This document shows, in pieces, positions 1-9,593 of a stretch of DNA of 64,000 bases. The stretch's first letter is position 1, and each line of letters begins with the position of its first letter. The stretch comes from CAVUEG01 sp963740525 (GTDB lineage: Bacteria > Actinomycetota > Actinomycetes > Propionibacteriales > Nocardioidaceae), in assembly GCA_963740525.1 (NCBI GenBank), contig CAVUEG010000010.1, positions 248,001 to 312,000 on the forward strand, given 5' to 3'. The translations under genes and the position numbers were made by a program. Under the pieces are notes generated by a model. That model saw nothing but the letters and a program-made list of their open reading frames with translations. It did no database searches and was not told the DNA's origin.

Positions 1-8
1 CCACGATT

Positions 9-26
9 TCACAGCAACCTCACAGC
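9..26 (+). promoter_or_regulatory. PhoP-type direct repeat upstream of the flavin redox operon
   Basis: TCACAGC occurs at 9-15 and again at 20-26, separated by the 4 bases AACC. Seven-base repeats with an 11-base period match the reported binding consensus of mycobacterial PhoP, an OmpR-class response regulator (TCACAGC-N4-TCACAGC). The site lies 67 bp before the leader ORF and about 107 bp before the reductase start. The exact match is seen. That a PhoP-like regulator acts here is inferred, because no two-component gene is in the window. Confidence 0.5.
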
Positions 27-92
27 AACGACACACGAGAACGCCAGCCGACGGGCGGAACATCGGAGACGACGGACAACCAGGAAGGCACC

Positions 93-137
93 ATGGCGGA
101 GCACAGAGCAGCCCGACCCGCGGACCGGTCCTCATGA
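93..137 (+). CDS. possible 14-residue leader peptide coupled to the reductase
   Basis: An ATG at 93 follows a good ribosome-binding site (AGGAAGG, 4 bases upstream) and encodes MAEHRAARPADRSS. It ends in a TGA that overlaps the reductase ATG at 134 as ATGA. The reductase has no clear Shine-Dalgarno of its own, so translation probably reaches it by coupling from this mini-ORF. It could instead be the true N-terminus of the reductase, separated by an indel like those found elsewhere in this sequence. Confidence 0.35.
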   Translation: MAEHRAARPADRSS

Positions 138-1534
138 CCACCCTCGAGGCCTCCCGGACCCGGCGCCGGCTGCCTGACCTCGGGCGGCGTGCCCGTCGCG
201 ACGCGTCAGTCCGGCTGGCCGCCGGCTCGGGTCTGTGGCTCAGTCTCCTGCTGGTCACCTACTGGTGGGTGGCCGACCGTGGCCTCCAGGATCTCTTCCA
301 CCTCGCCGACGGGCTGACCTCCCTCGGTCGCATCAGCGGCCTGGTGGCCTCGGTACTGCTGCTCGCCCAGGTGATCTTGATGTCCCGGCTCCCGATCCTC
401 GAACGGGCCTACGGCCAGGACCGGCTCGTCGCGATCCACCGGATCGTCGGGTTCACCTCGTTCAACCTGATGCTCGCCCACATCGTGGCCATCACGCTCG
501 GGTACGGCGCAGGGAAGCTCGACTCCGCACCGGCGACCTTCTGGAACCTCACCGTGGACTACCCGGGCATGCTGCTCGCGCTCGCCGGTACGGCGGCACT
601 GGTCATGGTCGTGGCCACGAGCATCAGGGCAGCCCGGCGCAGGCTGCGCTACGAGTCATGGCACCTGATGCATCTCTACGCCTACCTCGGGGTCGGCCTC
701 GCGCTCCCACACCAGCTCTGGACCGGCCAGCAGTTCACCAGCTCCCCCGCGAAGACGGTCTTCTGGTGGACGGCCTGGGCCCTGGCCGCCGCCACGGTCG
801 TCTGCTGGCGTCTCGGCGTGCCCCTGGTCGTCAACCTGCGCCACCGGCTCCGGGTCGCCGCGATCATCGACGAGGGTGACGGAGTCCGCTCGGTCGTCGT
901 CACCGGACGACGTCTCGGCGCGATGAAGGTCGAAGCCGGCCAGTTCTTCACCTTCCGGTTCCTGAGCGGCCGCGGCTGGTCCAGGGGCAACCCCTACTCG
1001 CTCTCCGCCGCCCCGGACGGGCGCAGCCTGCGCATCACGGTGCAGGAGGTGGGAGACGGGAGCCGGCTGACCTCCTCGCTGCGGCCGGGAACCAGGGTTC
1101 TCGTCGAGGGACCGTACGGCCGGTTGACGGCCCGACCCCGGACCCGCCACCGGGTCGCGTTCATCGGGGCCGGTGTCGGCATCACCCCTCTACGCTCACT
1201 GGCCGAGGGGCTGGCGTACGCCCCGGGCGATGCCGTCTACCTCGAGCGGTTCACCGACGTCCCCCTGTTCGCCGCCGAGCTCGACACCCTGGCCGCACAC
1301 CGCGGGCTCCGGGTGCTGCGGCTCCCGGGCCGGCGCCGTACCCCCGACTCTTGGCTCGGCTCTGGCGTCGGGAAGGCCGACGACCTGACCGCCCTGCGGT
1401 ACTGGGTTCCCGACGTCGCCGAGCGCGACGTCTACGTCTGCGGGCCCGAGCCATGGACCTCTCTCGTCTGCTCCACCTTGAGGGCGGCCGGACTGCCCGA
1501 CGACCAACTCCATCTCGAGACGTTTGCGTGGTGA
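134..1534 (+). CDS. ferric reductase-like transmembrane haem/FAD/NAD(P) oxidoreductase
   Basis: Likely carries electrons from cytosolic NAD(P)H through FAD and membrane haems to an acceptor outside the membrane. The N-terminal half (about residues 35-225) has six hydrophobic segments with His residues spaced as in haem-binding ferric reductase domains (HRIVG, LAHI, WHLMHLYAY, LPHQLW). The C-terminal half is a ferredoxin-NADP reductase module: FAD motif NPYSLS near residue 285, NAD-binding GAGVGITPLRSL near 345, VYVCGPEPW, and an aromatic C-terminus (HLETFAW). It is 4 bp before an FMN-binding protein gene, followed by apbE, so the periplasmic acceptor is probably the flavinylated partner. The physiological electron acceptor cannot be read from the sequence. 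Confidence 0.85.
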   Translation: MTTLEASRTRRRLPDLGRRARRDASVRLAAGSGLWLSLLLVTYWWVADRGLQDLFHLADGLTSLGRISGLVASVLLLAQVILMSRLPILERAYGQDRLVAIHRIVGFTSFNLMLAHIVAITLGYGAGKLDSAPATFWNLTVDYPGMLLALAGTAALVMVVATSIRAARRRLRYESWHLMHLYAYLGVGLALPHQLWTGQQFTSSPAKTVFWWTAWALAAATVVCWRLGVPLVVNLRHRLRVAAIIDEGDGVRSVVVTGRRLGAMKVEAGQFFTFRFLSGRGWSRGNPYSLSAAPDGRSLRITVQEVGDGSRLTSSLRPGTRVLVEGPYGRLTARPRTRHRVAFIGAGVGITPLRSLAEGLAYAPGDAVYLERFTDVPLFAAELDTLAAHRGLRVLRLPGRRRTPDSWLGSGVGKADDLTALRYWVPDVAERDVYVCGPEPWTSLVCSTLRAAGLPDDQLHLETFAW

Positions 1535-1538
1535 CCTC

Positions 1539-2054
1539 ATGAGACGCATCACCTTCTGGGCGCTGAGCACCCTGTCCGCCCTCGCTCTGCTGTTCGGCTA
1601 CCACACGTCGACCTCGGGGCCGCTGGCCACGAGTGCGGCAGGCTCCGGGCGCTCGTCGAGCTTCAGTGCCAGCGCGCCGCTGACCACCGGGGCCTCGGGC
1701 GGTTCCGGGAGCGGTGGCAACGCGACAGGCTCGGGCTCCGCCACGCCCGACTCGTCCAGTCAGGGCACGAGGCGCGCGGCCCGCACCGTCACCGGGCAGG
1801 TCGCCGAGACCCGCTGGGGCCCGGTCCAGGTGCAGGTCAAGGTGCGCGGCTCCAGGATCTCCGATGTCGCCGTCCTGCAGTACCCGAACGGCAACGGCAC
1901 CGACCAGCAGATCAACTCCTACGCCCTGCCGATCCTGACCCAGGAAACCATCCAGGCCCAGAGCGCGAGCATCGACATGGTCTCGGGGGCGACGTACACC
2001 AGTGGCGGCTACCTGCAGTCCCTTCAGAGCGCGCTCGACCAGGTGGGGCTCTGA
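1539..2054 (+). CDS. membrane-anchored FMN-binding domain protein (ApbE substrate)
   Basis: The 171-residue protein starts at the ATG at 1539. It has an N-terminal hydrophobic segment (residues 5-20) serving as anchor or signal, a low-complexity Ser/Gly/Thr linker (about 24-80), and an FMN-binding domain (about 83-171). Near the C-terminus it carries DMVSGATYTS. The Thr of SGAT, about residue 152, matches the flavinylation motif to which ApbE attaches FMN by a phosphoester bond. The gene lies between the reductase and apbE, 4 and 3 bp from its neighbours. It probably takes electrons from the reductase on the outer face of the membrane. Confidence 0.85.
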   Translation: MRRITFWALSTLSALALLFGYHTSTSGPLATSAAGSGRSSSFSASAPLTTGASGGSGSGGNATGSGSATPDSSSQGTRRAARTVTGQVAETRWGPVQVQVKVRGSRISDVAVLQYPNGNGTDQQINSYALPILTQETIQAQSASIDMVSGATYTSGGYLQSLQSALDQVGL

Positions 2055-2057
2055 GCC

Positions 2058-2819
2058 GTGACCGTCACCGCACCCGTACGCCGCGTCGAGCACGTCATGG
2101 GGATGCCCGTGAGCCTGGCGCTTCGCGGTGCCGCCGCGGACTCCGCGGAGGCTCACGACGCCTGGGCGCAGGCCCTCGTCGTGCTGCGTCGGGCCGACGA
2201 GGTCTTCTCCACCTACCGTGTGGACAGCTGGATCTCGCGGCTCGGCCGTGGCGAGGTGACCCGGTCCGACTGCCCGGCCGAGGTGGGCGAGGTGCTCGCC
2301 CTCGCCGAGCGGGCTCGCATCGAGTCCGGTGGCGCCTTCGACGTGTGGAAGGCCGGGACCGGGCAGGCGGGCTCGCTCGATCCCAGTGGGGTGGTCAAAG
2401 GGTGGGCCGTCCAACGGGCCTTCGCTGCCTTCCGCGGACTCCCCGAGACAGACGTCTGCCTGTCCGCGGGCGGGGACCTGGTCTGCCGCACCCGGATGCC
2501 CGGTTCGCCCGGCTGGCGCATCGGCATCGAGGACCCGTTCGCACCCAGCGACGTCGTGGCCGTGATCCCGGTCCGGGACGGCGCCGTGGCCACCTCGGGA
2601 ACCGCCCACCGGGGAGCCCACATCGTCGATGCCCGCACCGGTGTCGCCGCCGCCGCCTGGGCCTCGGTGACCGTGGTCTCCGACGACCTCACGTGGGCGG
2701 ACATCGACGCGACTGCGGCCTTCGCCCTCGGAGTCCCGGGCGAGGCCTGGTTGACCGGGCGCCGTCGTACCGGCGTTCTGGTCGACGCGAGCGGCCGCGC
2801 CCGGAGCATCCACCCCTGA
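2058..2819 (+). CDS. apbE: FAD:protein FMN transferase
   Basis: ApbE moves the FMN half of FAD onto Thr/Ser of target proteins outside the cytoplasm. This 253-residue protein begins at the GTG at 2058, 3 bases after the preceding stop. Family features are the N-terminal MGMPVSL segment, the FSTYRVDSWISRLG segment, the GVVKGWAVQRA motif, the LSAGGD motif, and the C-terminal GTAHRGAHIVDARTG and TWADIDATAAFALG segments. It is shorter than many ApbE proteins (about 300-350 residues) and shows no signal peptide or lipobox. Its substrate is almost certainly the FMN-binding protein next to it. It ends 4 bp from rarA, which converges on it. Confidence 0.9.
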   Translation: MTVTAPVRRVEHVMGMPVSLALRGAAADSAEAHDAWAQALVVLRRADEVFSTYRVDSWISRLGRGEVTRSDCPAEVGEVLALAERARIESGGAFDVWKAGTGQAGSLDPSGVVKGWAVQRAFAAFRGLPETDVCLSAGGDLVCRTRMPGSPGWRIGIEDPFAPSDVVAVIPVRDGAVATSGTAHRGAHIVDARTGVAAAAWASVTVVSDDLTWADIDATAAFALGVPGEAWLTGRRRTGVLVDASGRARSIHP

Positions 2820-2823
2820 ACGG

Positions 2824-4185
2824 CTACTTCTGGCCCCGGATGATCCTCCGGATGCGCTCCCACCGGTCCTTCAGCGCGGCCTCGGCGCCGTACGACGTGG
2901 GCTCGTAGTAGACGGCGTCCGCGACCACGTCGGGGGCGTACTGCTGCTCGGCGATGCCGAACGGCTCGTCGTGGGCGTACGTGTACCCCTGGCCGTGGCC
3001 GAGCTTCTTGGAACCGCCGTAGTGGGCGTCGCGCAGGTGCGCCGGGACGGGCCCGATCTTCCCGGCGCGGACGTCCGCGCTGGCGGTGTCTATGCCTTTG
3101 ATGACGGCGTTCGACTTGGGTGCGACGGCAAGCGCGATCGTGGCCTGGGCGAGGTTCAGCCTCGCCTCCGGCATCCCGATCAGCTGGACCGCCTGGGCCG
3201 CGGCCACGGCCGTGGTCAGCGCCGACGGGTCGGCGAGCCCGATGTCCTCACTGGCGAGGATCACCAGCCGGCGCGCGATGAAGCGGGGGTCCTCCCCCGC
3301 CTCCACCATCCGTGCCAGGTAGTGCAGCGCAGCGTCCGCGTCGGAGCCGCGGATCGACTTGATGAACGCGCTCGTCACGTCGTAGTGCTGGTCACCCTGG
3401 CGGTCGTAGCGGACCGCGGCGCGGTCGACGGCGGTCTCGGTCGTCGCCAGGTCCACGGTGGTGGCGCCGTTGGCGAGCGCCGCCCCGGCCGCGGCCTCGA
3501 GGTAGGTGAGCGAGCGACGGGCGTCCCCACCGGCCAGTCGCACGAGATGGTCGAGCGCCTCCTGCTCGACGTCCACGGCGCCGCCGAGACCACGCTCGTC
3601 CTTGACCGCGTCCGCGATCACGCCTCGGATGTCGTCGTCGGTCAGCGGCTCCAGTGTGAGCAGGAGCGAGCGCGAGAGCAGCGGAGAGATGACCGAGAAG
3701 AAGGGGTTCTCGGTGGTCGCGGCGATCAGCGTGACCCAGCGGTTCTCGACGCCGGGCAGGAGCGCATCCTGCTGCGCCTTGGTGAACCGGTGCACCTCGT
3801 CGACGAAGAGGACGGTCTCGGCTCCGGACCGGGCCAGCTCACCACGGGCGAGGTCGATCGAGGCGCGGACCTCCTTCACGCCGGCCGACACCGCGGAGAC
3901 CTCCACGAATCGCCGGTTCGTCTGCTGGCTGACGATCGAGGCGATCGTGGTCTTGCCGGTCCCGGGTGGGCCCCACAGCAGCAGCGACATCGGCTGGTCA
4001 CCCTCGATCAGCCGGCGCAGCGGGGAGCCTGTGGCCAGCAGGTGCTGCTGGCCGACGAGCTCGTCGAGCGTGCGCGGTCGCATGCGCACCGCCAGTGGCG
4101 CCGAGCGGTGGGTGTTGCCGGACAGCGTGCCACCGGACCCACCCGTGGGGGTGGGCCCGGGGCCGATGTCGAAGAGGCCGTCCAT
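2824..4185 (-). CDS. rarA: replication-associated recombination protein A (AAA+ ATPase)
   Basis: RarA/MgsA acts at stalled replication forks and resembles clamp-loader subunits. The 453-residue protein has Walker A WGPPGTGKTT (residues 71-80), Walker B LFVDEVHRF, sensor 1 in IAATTENPFF, and the C-terminal tetramerisation region with RGSDADAALHYLARMVEAGEDPRFIARRL-type sequence. I place the start at the ATG at 4185 (MDGLFD), which follows AGGGTGG by 5 bases. A GTG at 4194 adds three residues. In other actinobacteria rarA lies downstream of aspS. Here a peptide transporter operon separates the two. Confidence 0.93.
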   Translation of the reverse strand: MDGLFDIGPGPTPTGGSGGTLSGNTHRSAPLAVRMRPRTLDELVGQQHLLATGSPLRRLIEGDQPMSLLLWGPPGTGKTTIASIVSQQTNRRFVEVSAVSAGVKEVRASIDLARGELARSGAETVLFVDEVHRFTKAQQDALLPGVENRWVTLIAATTENPFFSVISPLLSRSLLLTLEPLTDDDIRGVIADAVKDERGLGGAVDVEQEALDHLVRLAGGDARRSLTYLEAAAGAALANGATTVDLATTETAVDRAAVRYDRQGDQHYDVTSAFIKSIRGSDADAALHYLARMVEAGEDPRFIARRLVILASEDIGLADPSALTTAVAAAQAVQLIGMPEARLNLAQATIALAVAPKSNAVIKGIDTASADVRAGKIGPVPAHLRDAHYGGSKKLGHGQGYTYAHDEPFGIAEQQYAPDVVADAVYYEPTSYGAEAALKDRWERIRRIIRGQK

Positions 4186-4214
4186 TCGGGCCACCCTAGT
4201 GCGCTCCCCGAGGT

Positions 4215-4241
4215 CGACCCGTCAGGGCGACGGACGGGTCG
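4215..4241 (-). terminator. hairpin after the peptide-transporter operon
   Basis: CGACCCGTC (4215-4223) and GACGGGTCG (4233-4241) form a perfect 9-bp stem with a 9-base loop. It lies 13-40 bases past the stop of the last transporter gene and before rarA. There is no U-tract, which is common for actinobacterial terminators. Confidence 0.5.
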
Positions 4242-4253
4242 GCCGACGTGGGG

Positions 4254-5474
<1,221 letters not shown>

Positions 5475-5482
5475 CGTCTCTC

Positions 5483-6678
5483 TCAGTCGGACTCTGGAGA
5501 AGTGCGGTGGCCGGTTCCGGCTCCCTGATCGAACTTTCCGTCCTCGAGCACGTCGGAGAAGTCGTCCTTGGCGGTCATCTCGACCAGGTCCGGCGCAATC
5601 TCGGGCAGAACCTCCTCGAGATAGATCGTGGCGGGGTCGGCCAGGTGGCAGCGCTTGAAGTGCCCCGTGCCGTGCGAGCCGGCCGTGAGCTCCGGGAGCT
5701 CGGTCGAGCACAATTTTCCAGGCACCTTGTCCACGTGCGGACAGCGCGGGTGGAAGGCACAGCCTGGGGGCGGGTCGAGCAGGCTCGGCGGGTTGCCCTT
5801 GATCGGGATCAGCTGGGCGTTGGGGTCGGCGCTCACATCCGGCACCGTGGACAGCAGTCCCCAGGTGTAGGGCATCTCCGGGTGGGTCAGGATGTCGCGC
5901 GTCTTGCCGTACTCCACGCCTCGGCCGCCGTACATCACCATCACATCGTCAGCCATCTCCGCCACCACACCCAGGTCGTGGGTGATGATGATGATCGCCG
6001 AGTTGAAGTCGCGCTGGAGGTCCTGGAGCAGATCCAGGATCTGCGCCTGCACCGTGACGTCCAGTGCGGTCGTCGGCTCGTCGGCGATCAGGAGCTTCGG
6101 GTCGTTGGACAGCGCCATGGCGATCATCGCGCGCTGACGCATGCCGCCGGAGAACTGGTGCGGGTAGTCGTCCACGCGGGTCCGGGGCTGCGGGATGCCG
6201 ACCCGGTCGAGCATCTCGATGGCCTTGGCCCGGGCCTTGGAACTGGAGACGCTGTGGTGCGCCAGGTAGGACTCCGAGATCTGCTTCCCGATCGTGTAGA
6301 AGGGGTGCAGGGAGCTCAGCGGGTCCTGGAAGATCATCGCGACCTCCTGGCCGCGGACCGATCGCATCTCGTCGTTGCTCAGCCCGATGACCTCACGGCC
6401 ACCGACACGGATGGAGCCCGACATCTGGGTGCGCTTCTCGTCGTGCAGGCCCATGACCGCCATCGACGAGACGCTCTTGCCCGACCCGGACTCTCCCACG
6501 ATGCCCAGGGTCTTGCCCTGCTCGAGGGAGTAGCTCAGGCCCGAGACCGCCTGGACCAGGCCGTCGGCTGTCGGGAAGCGCACGGTCAGGTCCTCGACGA
6601 CGAGGAAGGGCTCCTTGGCCGACGCGGCCTTGGGCTCCTCGCCGGGCTGGGCGTGAGGAACTCGCTGGTCTCGGTCAT
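5483..6678 (-). CDS. oligopeptide/dipeptide ABC transporter ATP-binding protein (DppD/OppD type), 5' frameshift
   Basis: This is the partner ATPase of the transporter. It has Walker A GESGSGKS, signature FSGGMRQRAMIAMAL, Walker B LLIADEPTTALD, and the C-terminal PYTWGLLSTVPDV and CAFHPRCPHV segments. The start is most likely the ATG at 6678 (MTETSEFLTP), which overlaps the permease stop as ATGA. From that ATG the frame runs into a stop. The ATPase frame (EEPKAASAKEPFLVVEDL) opens only after a shift near 6645-6657, and removing one GC restores a continuous reading frame. I take this as a sequence error. Confidence 0.85.
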
Positions 6679-7667
6679 GTCAGACGCACTCTCGGGTCGA
6701 TCACGCTGTAGAGGATGTCGACGATGATGTTGGCCACGACGATGAGCGCGGCGCCGATCAGGACCGTCGCCATGATGATGGGCAGGTCGGAGCGGCCGAT
6801 CGCGTCGAGGCCCGCCAGGCCGATGCCCTGGATGTAGAAGATCTTCTCGGTGAAGACGGTGCCGGCCAGCAGGATCGCGAAGTCGAGACCGAAGATCGTG
6901 ACCACGGGCACGATCGCAGCGCGAAGCGCGTGCTTGAGCGTCACGGCACGCTCGGAGAGCCCCTTGGCCCTCGCGGTGCGGACATAGTCCTCGTTCAGAG
7001 CCTCGATCATCGAGCCACGGCTGAACCTGGCGTACTGCGTGGAGTAGGCCACGCCGAGCACGATCCAGGGCAGCAGCAAGCCCTTCGCCCAGGCATCGGG
7101 CTCTCACTGATCGGTGAGTGGTAGCCGGGCTCGCCGAAGATCTTCCAGGCGCTGACCAGGTAGAGGTAGGCGAGCAGGGCAAGCAGGTAGTAGGGCACGG
7201 CATTGACCACGAGAGCGGCGCCGACGATGCCCTTGTCGGCCGATCGTCCCGCGTCTTCGGGCGGCGAAGATCCCACTCGCCAAGCCGATCGTCAAGAAGA
7301 CGACCGCGCCCCCCATGGCCAGCGAGACGGTGGCCGGGAAGCGGACCCACAGGAAGTCGAACACGTCGACGCGGTACTTGAAGGAGCGGCCCAGGCAGGG
7401 CGCGTTGCAGTCGAAGACGAGGGTGCCGAGTGGAACTCCCGACCGACGAAGATGCCCTTCATGTACGTCGCGTACTGCTCGGCGACGGGCTTGTCGAGGC
7501 CCAGGCTCGTGGTGATGATCTCCAGCCGCTGCGGGGTGCACCGGGTCTCCGGGCACATGGCCATCGCCGGGTCGGAGGGCCCGTAGAAGAACAGGGCGAA
7601 GACGGACACTGACGGCCAGAAGCACGAGCGCGGCCGAGATGACGCGCCTGACGATGTAGCCGAACAT
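6675..7667 (-). CDS. ABC transporter permease (DppB/OppB type), multiple frameshifts
   Basis: Inner-membrane permease of the peptide transporter. The protein is recovered in pieces from three frames: MFGYIVRRVISAALVLLAVS, then VFALFFYGPSDPAM, then the loop-and-helix block with WVRFPATVSLAMG, then NAVPYYLLALLAYLYLVSAW, and finally the conserved permease loop with the EALNEDYVRTARAKGLSE motif and the terminal DPRVRLT. Frameshifts lie near 7608, 7430, 7240 and 7100. The third is repaired by one GC dinucleotide. All expected conserved blocks are present in order, which favours sequence error over a dead gene. The stop overlaps the next ATG as ATGA. Confidence 0.8.
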
Positions 7668-7702
7668 AGCGAGACTCTGGCTCCGGATGGGAGTGGTCGG
7701 AA

Positions 7703-7735
7703 CTGATGGGGGTGGGCCAGGCCCACCCCCATCAG
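7703..7735 (-). other. very strong intra-operon stem-loop between binding protein and permease genes
   Basis: CTGATGGGGGTGGGCC (7703-7718) is followed, after one base, by its exact complement (7720-7735). This gives a 15-16 bp perfect stem, the strongest inverted repeat I found in the window. It lies between the stop of the substrate-binding protein and the first permease. In such operons a hairpin here usually stabilises or partly terminates the upstream message, so that more binding protein is made than permease. There is no U-tract. Confidence 0.7.
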
Positions 7736-7785
7736 CGTGAATCTACTCAGCGCTCATGTACAAGCACCGTGGAACTCGGAGCTCG

Positions 7786-9541
7786 TCACTTGGTGATGTA
7801 CATCTGGGCGAAGGTCGGCATGCCGCGAACGGTGTCCGCGTCCATTCCGCCGATCTTCGAACCATGGATCATCGCGGTGCCGGAGTACCCGAGAATGACT
7901 GCCGGGTAGTACTTCTCGCTCGATGAACTCGTCGAACTCGCCCCAGGCCGGGCCGGCCTCTTCGGGGGTCATGTTGTCGAGGATGTCCTTCTGCTTGGCA
8001 TCCGCGTCGGCCTCCTTGAAGTTGGCCGGGTTGGGCATGCCCTCGACACCCACGAGCGATCCGTCCCACTGAGCCGGGAACCAGGAACCGCCGGTCGGCC
8101 AGTCGGAGCACCATCCGCTGGAGCGGACGTTGATCGGCGAGTTGTAGTCAGTACGAGCCTCGCGGACCTTGTCGATCGTGGAAGCGATCGGCGTCGCCTT
8201 GAAGCCACCGGCCTCGAGACCCTTGACGATCTGGTTCTTCGCCTCGACCGACAGCGGGTCGTCGGTCGCGTAGAGGAACTTGATCTCGTAGCCCATGGCG
8301 CCGGCCTTCTGGAGAAGCTCCTTGGCCTTGGCCGGGTCGGTGTTCTTGCCCTCGATGCCGAGAGTGTCGTACTCCACACGGCCGGCAGTGCCCGGGGGCA
8401 GGATCGTGGTGCCGGGAACGCGGGTCAGGCCCACGATCTCGCCACCGGACTTCCAGACGTCGACGTACGGGTACGCGTAGCCGATGGCCTTACGCACGTT
8501 GACATCGGTGATCTTGGTCATGTCGATGTACCACATGTAGGTACACGGCGAGGTGCCCGTGATCAGTCGGTCCGGGTCGGACGGGATCGACTTGTACGTC
8601 GCAGGAGTGACGTTGTCGTACGTCAGCGACGTCGGGTCGCTGTCGTTGATGATCACGTTCTCGAGCTTCGAGGTCTCCTCGCCGAACTTGAACACCCACT
8701 TGTCCGCAGCCTGGATTCGGCCCGGGTCGGTGGCGGGGTCCCAGTTCTCGTTCTTCACGAGGGTCAGGGACGTGCCCGGCTTGTAGTCCGAGAACATGTA
8801 CGGACCGGTCGCCATCGGGTGGCTCTCGTAGTTCTGCGGGTCGTCCTTGGCCTGCGGAATCGCAGTGAAGGCCGGGAACGACGCGTAGTAGTCCATGTCC
8901 GTGAACGGACGACGCATCTTGATCGTGACGTCGTTGCCGCTCGTGGTCACACCGGCGTAGTTGTCGCCGTCCTTGAACGGGCCCTTGTACTTGTCGCCGT
9001 CCAGGAAGAACGTCGTCTGGTACGTCGGGCCGTCGGGCAGCTCAGCGATCGCGAACGAACGCTTGACGGCGTACGCGACATCCTCGGCCTTGACCGGGGT
9101 GCCGTCCTCGTACTTGAGGCCGTCCTTGAGCGTGAACGTCCACTCGGTGTTGTCGTCGTTGGGACGACCGAGGTCCGTTGCCATGTCCGGGACGAGGATC
9201 ATGTCCTTCGTGGCCGGGTCGTACTTGTACTGGGTGAGCCCGCGGGTCACGAGGTCCGACATGATCGCCGTCGAGTCCGTGTAGTAGGCGCGCGTCGGGT
9301 CGAGCGTGGCGGGCACCTGGTTGGTCAGCACCGTGATGGTGCCGCCCATCTGCGCGTCAGCCGGGACCTCCATCGGCCCTTCGGCCGTGGCGTCCTTGCC
9401 GGCGCCTGCACCGCCGCCCTCTCCCTGTGTCGGGTTTCCTGACGTGCTCCCGTTTCCAGTGCCCGTGCTGCCACCACCACAGGCAGCGAGCGTGAGGAGC
9501 GCCGCGGTCGCCAAAGCGACTGCTGGTTTCTTCATGCGCAT
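7786..9541 (-). CDS. peptide ABC transporter substrate-binding lipoprotein (SBP family 5), 3' frameshift
   Basis: An extracytoplasmic peptide-binding lipoprotein of about 585 residues. It has a signal peptide ending in the lipobox LAAC (MRMKKPAVALATAALLTLAAC), a Gly/Ser/Thr linker, then the family-5 fold beginning at GGTITVLTNQVPATLDPTRAY. A frameshift near 7918 (GAGCGAG) scrambles the last part in the raw frame. The corrected frame continues EKYYPAVILGYSGTAMIHG to MPTFAQMYITK and stops at 7786. Adding back one CG repairs it. The start is at 9541 (AAAGGTGG upstream). MKK at 9535 is possible. Confidence 0.9.
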
Positions 9542-9593
9542 CTAGGTGATCCCACCTTTCTTTGCTGGTCGATTCTCTCGAGCGGTGAGATGT

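Noticed and set aside
1251..2813. Long open frame of 520 codons on the minus strand over the FMN-binding protein and apbE genes
   Set aside because: It is the antisense shadow of GC-rich coding sequence. The plus-strand proteins have clear family motifs and this one has none.
6675..7667. Programmed ribosomal frameshifting in the split genes
   Set aside because: There are several shifts per gene, in both directions, without a slippery heptamer or conserved site. The CG/GC indel pattern fits sequence error better.
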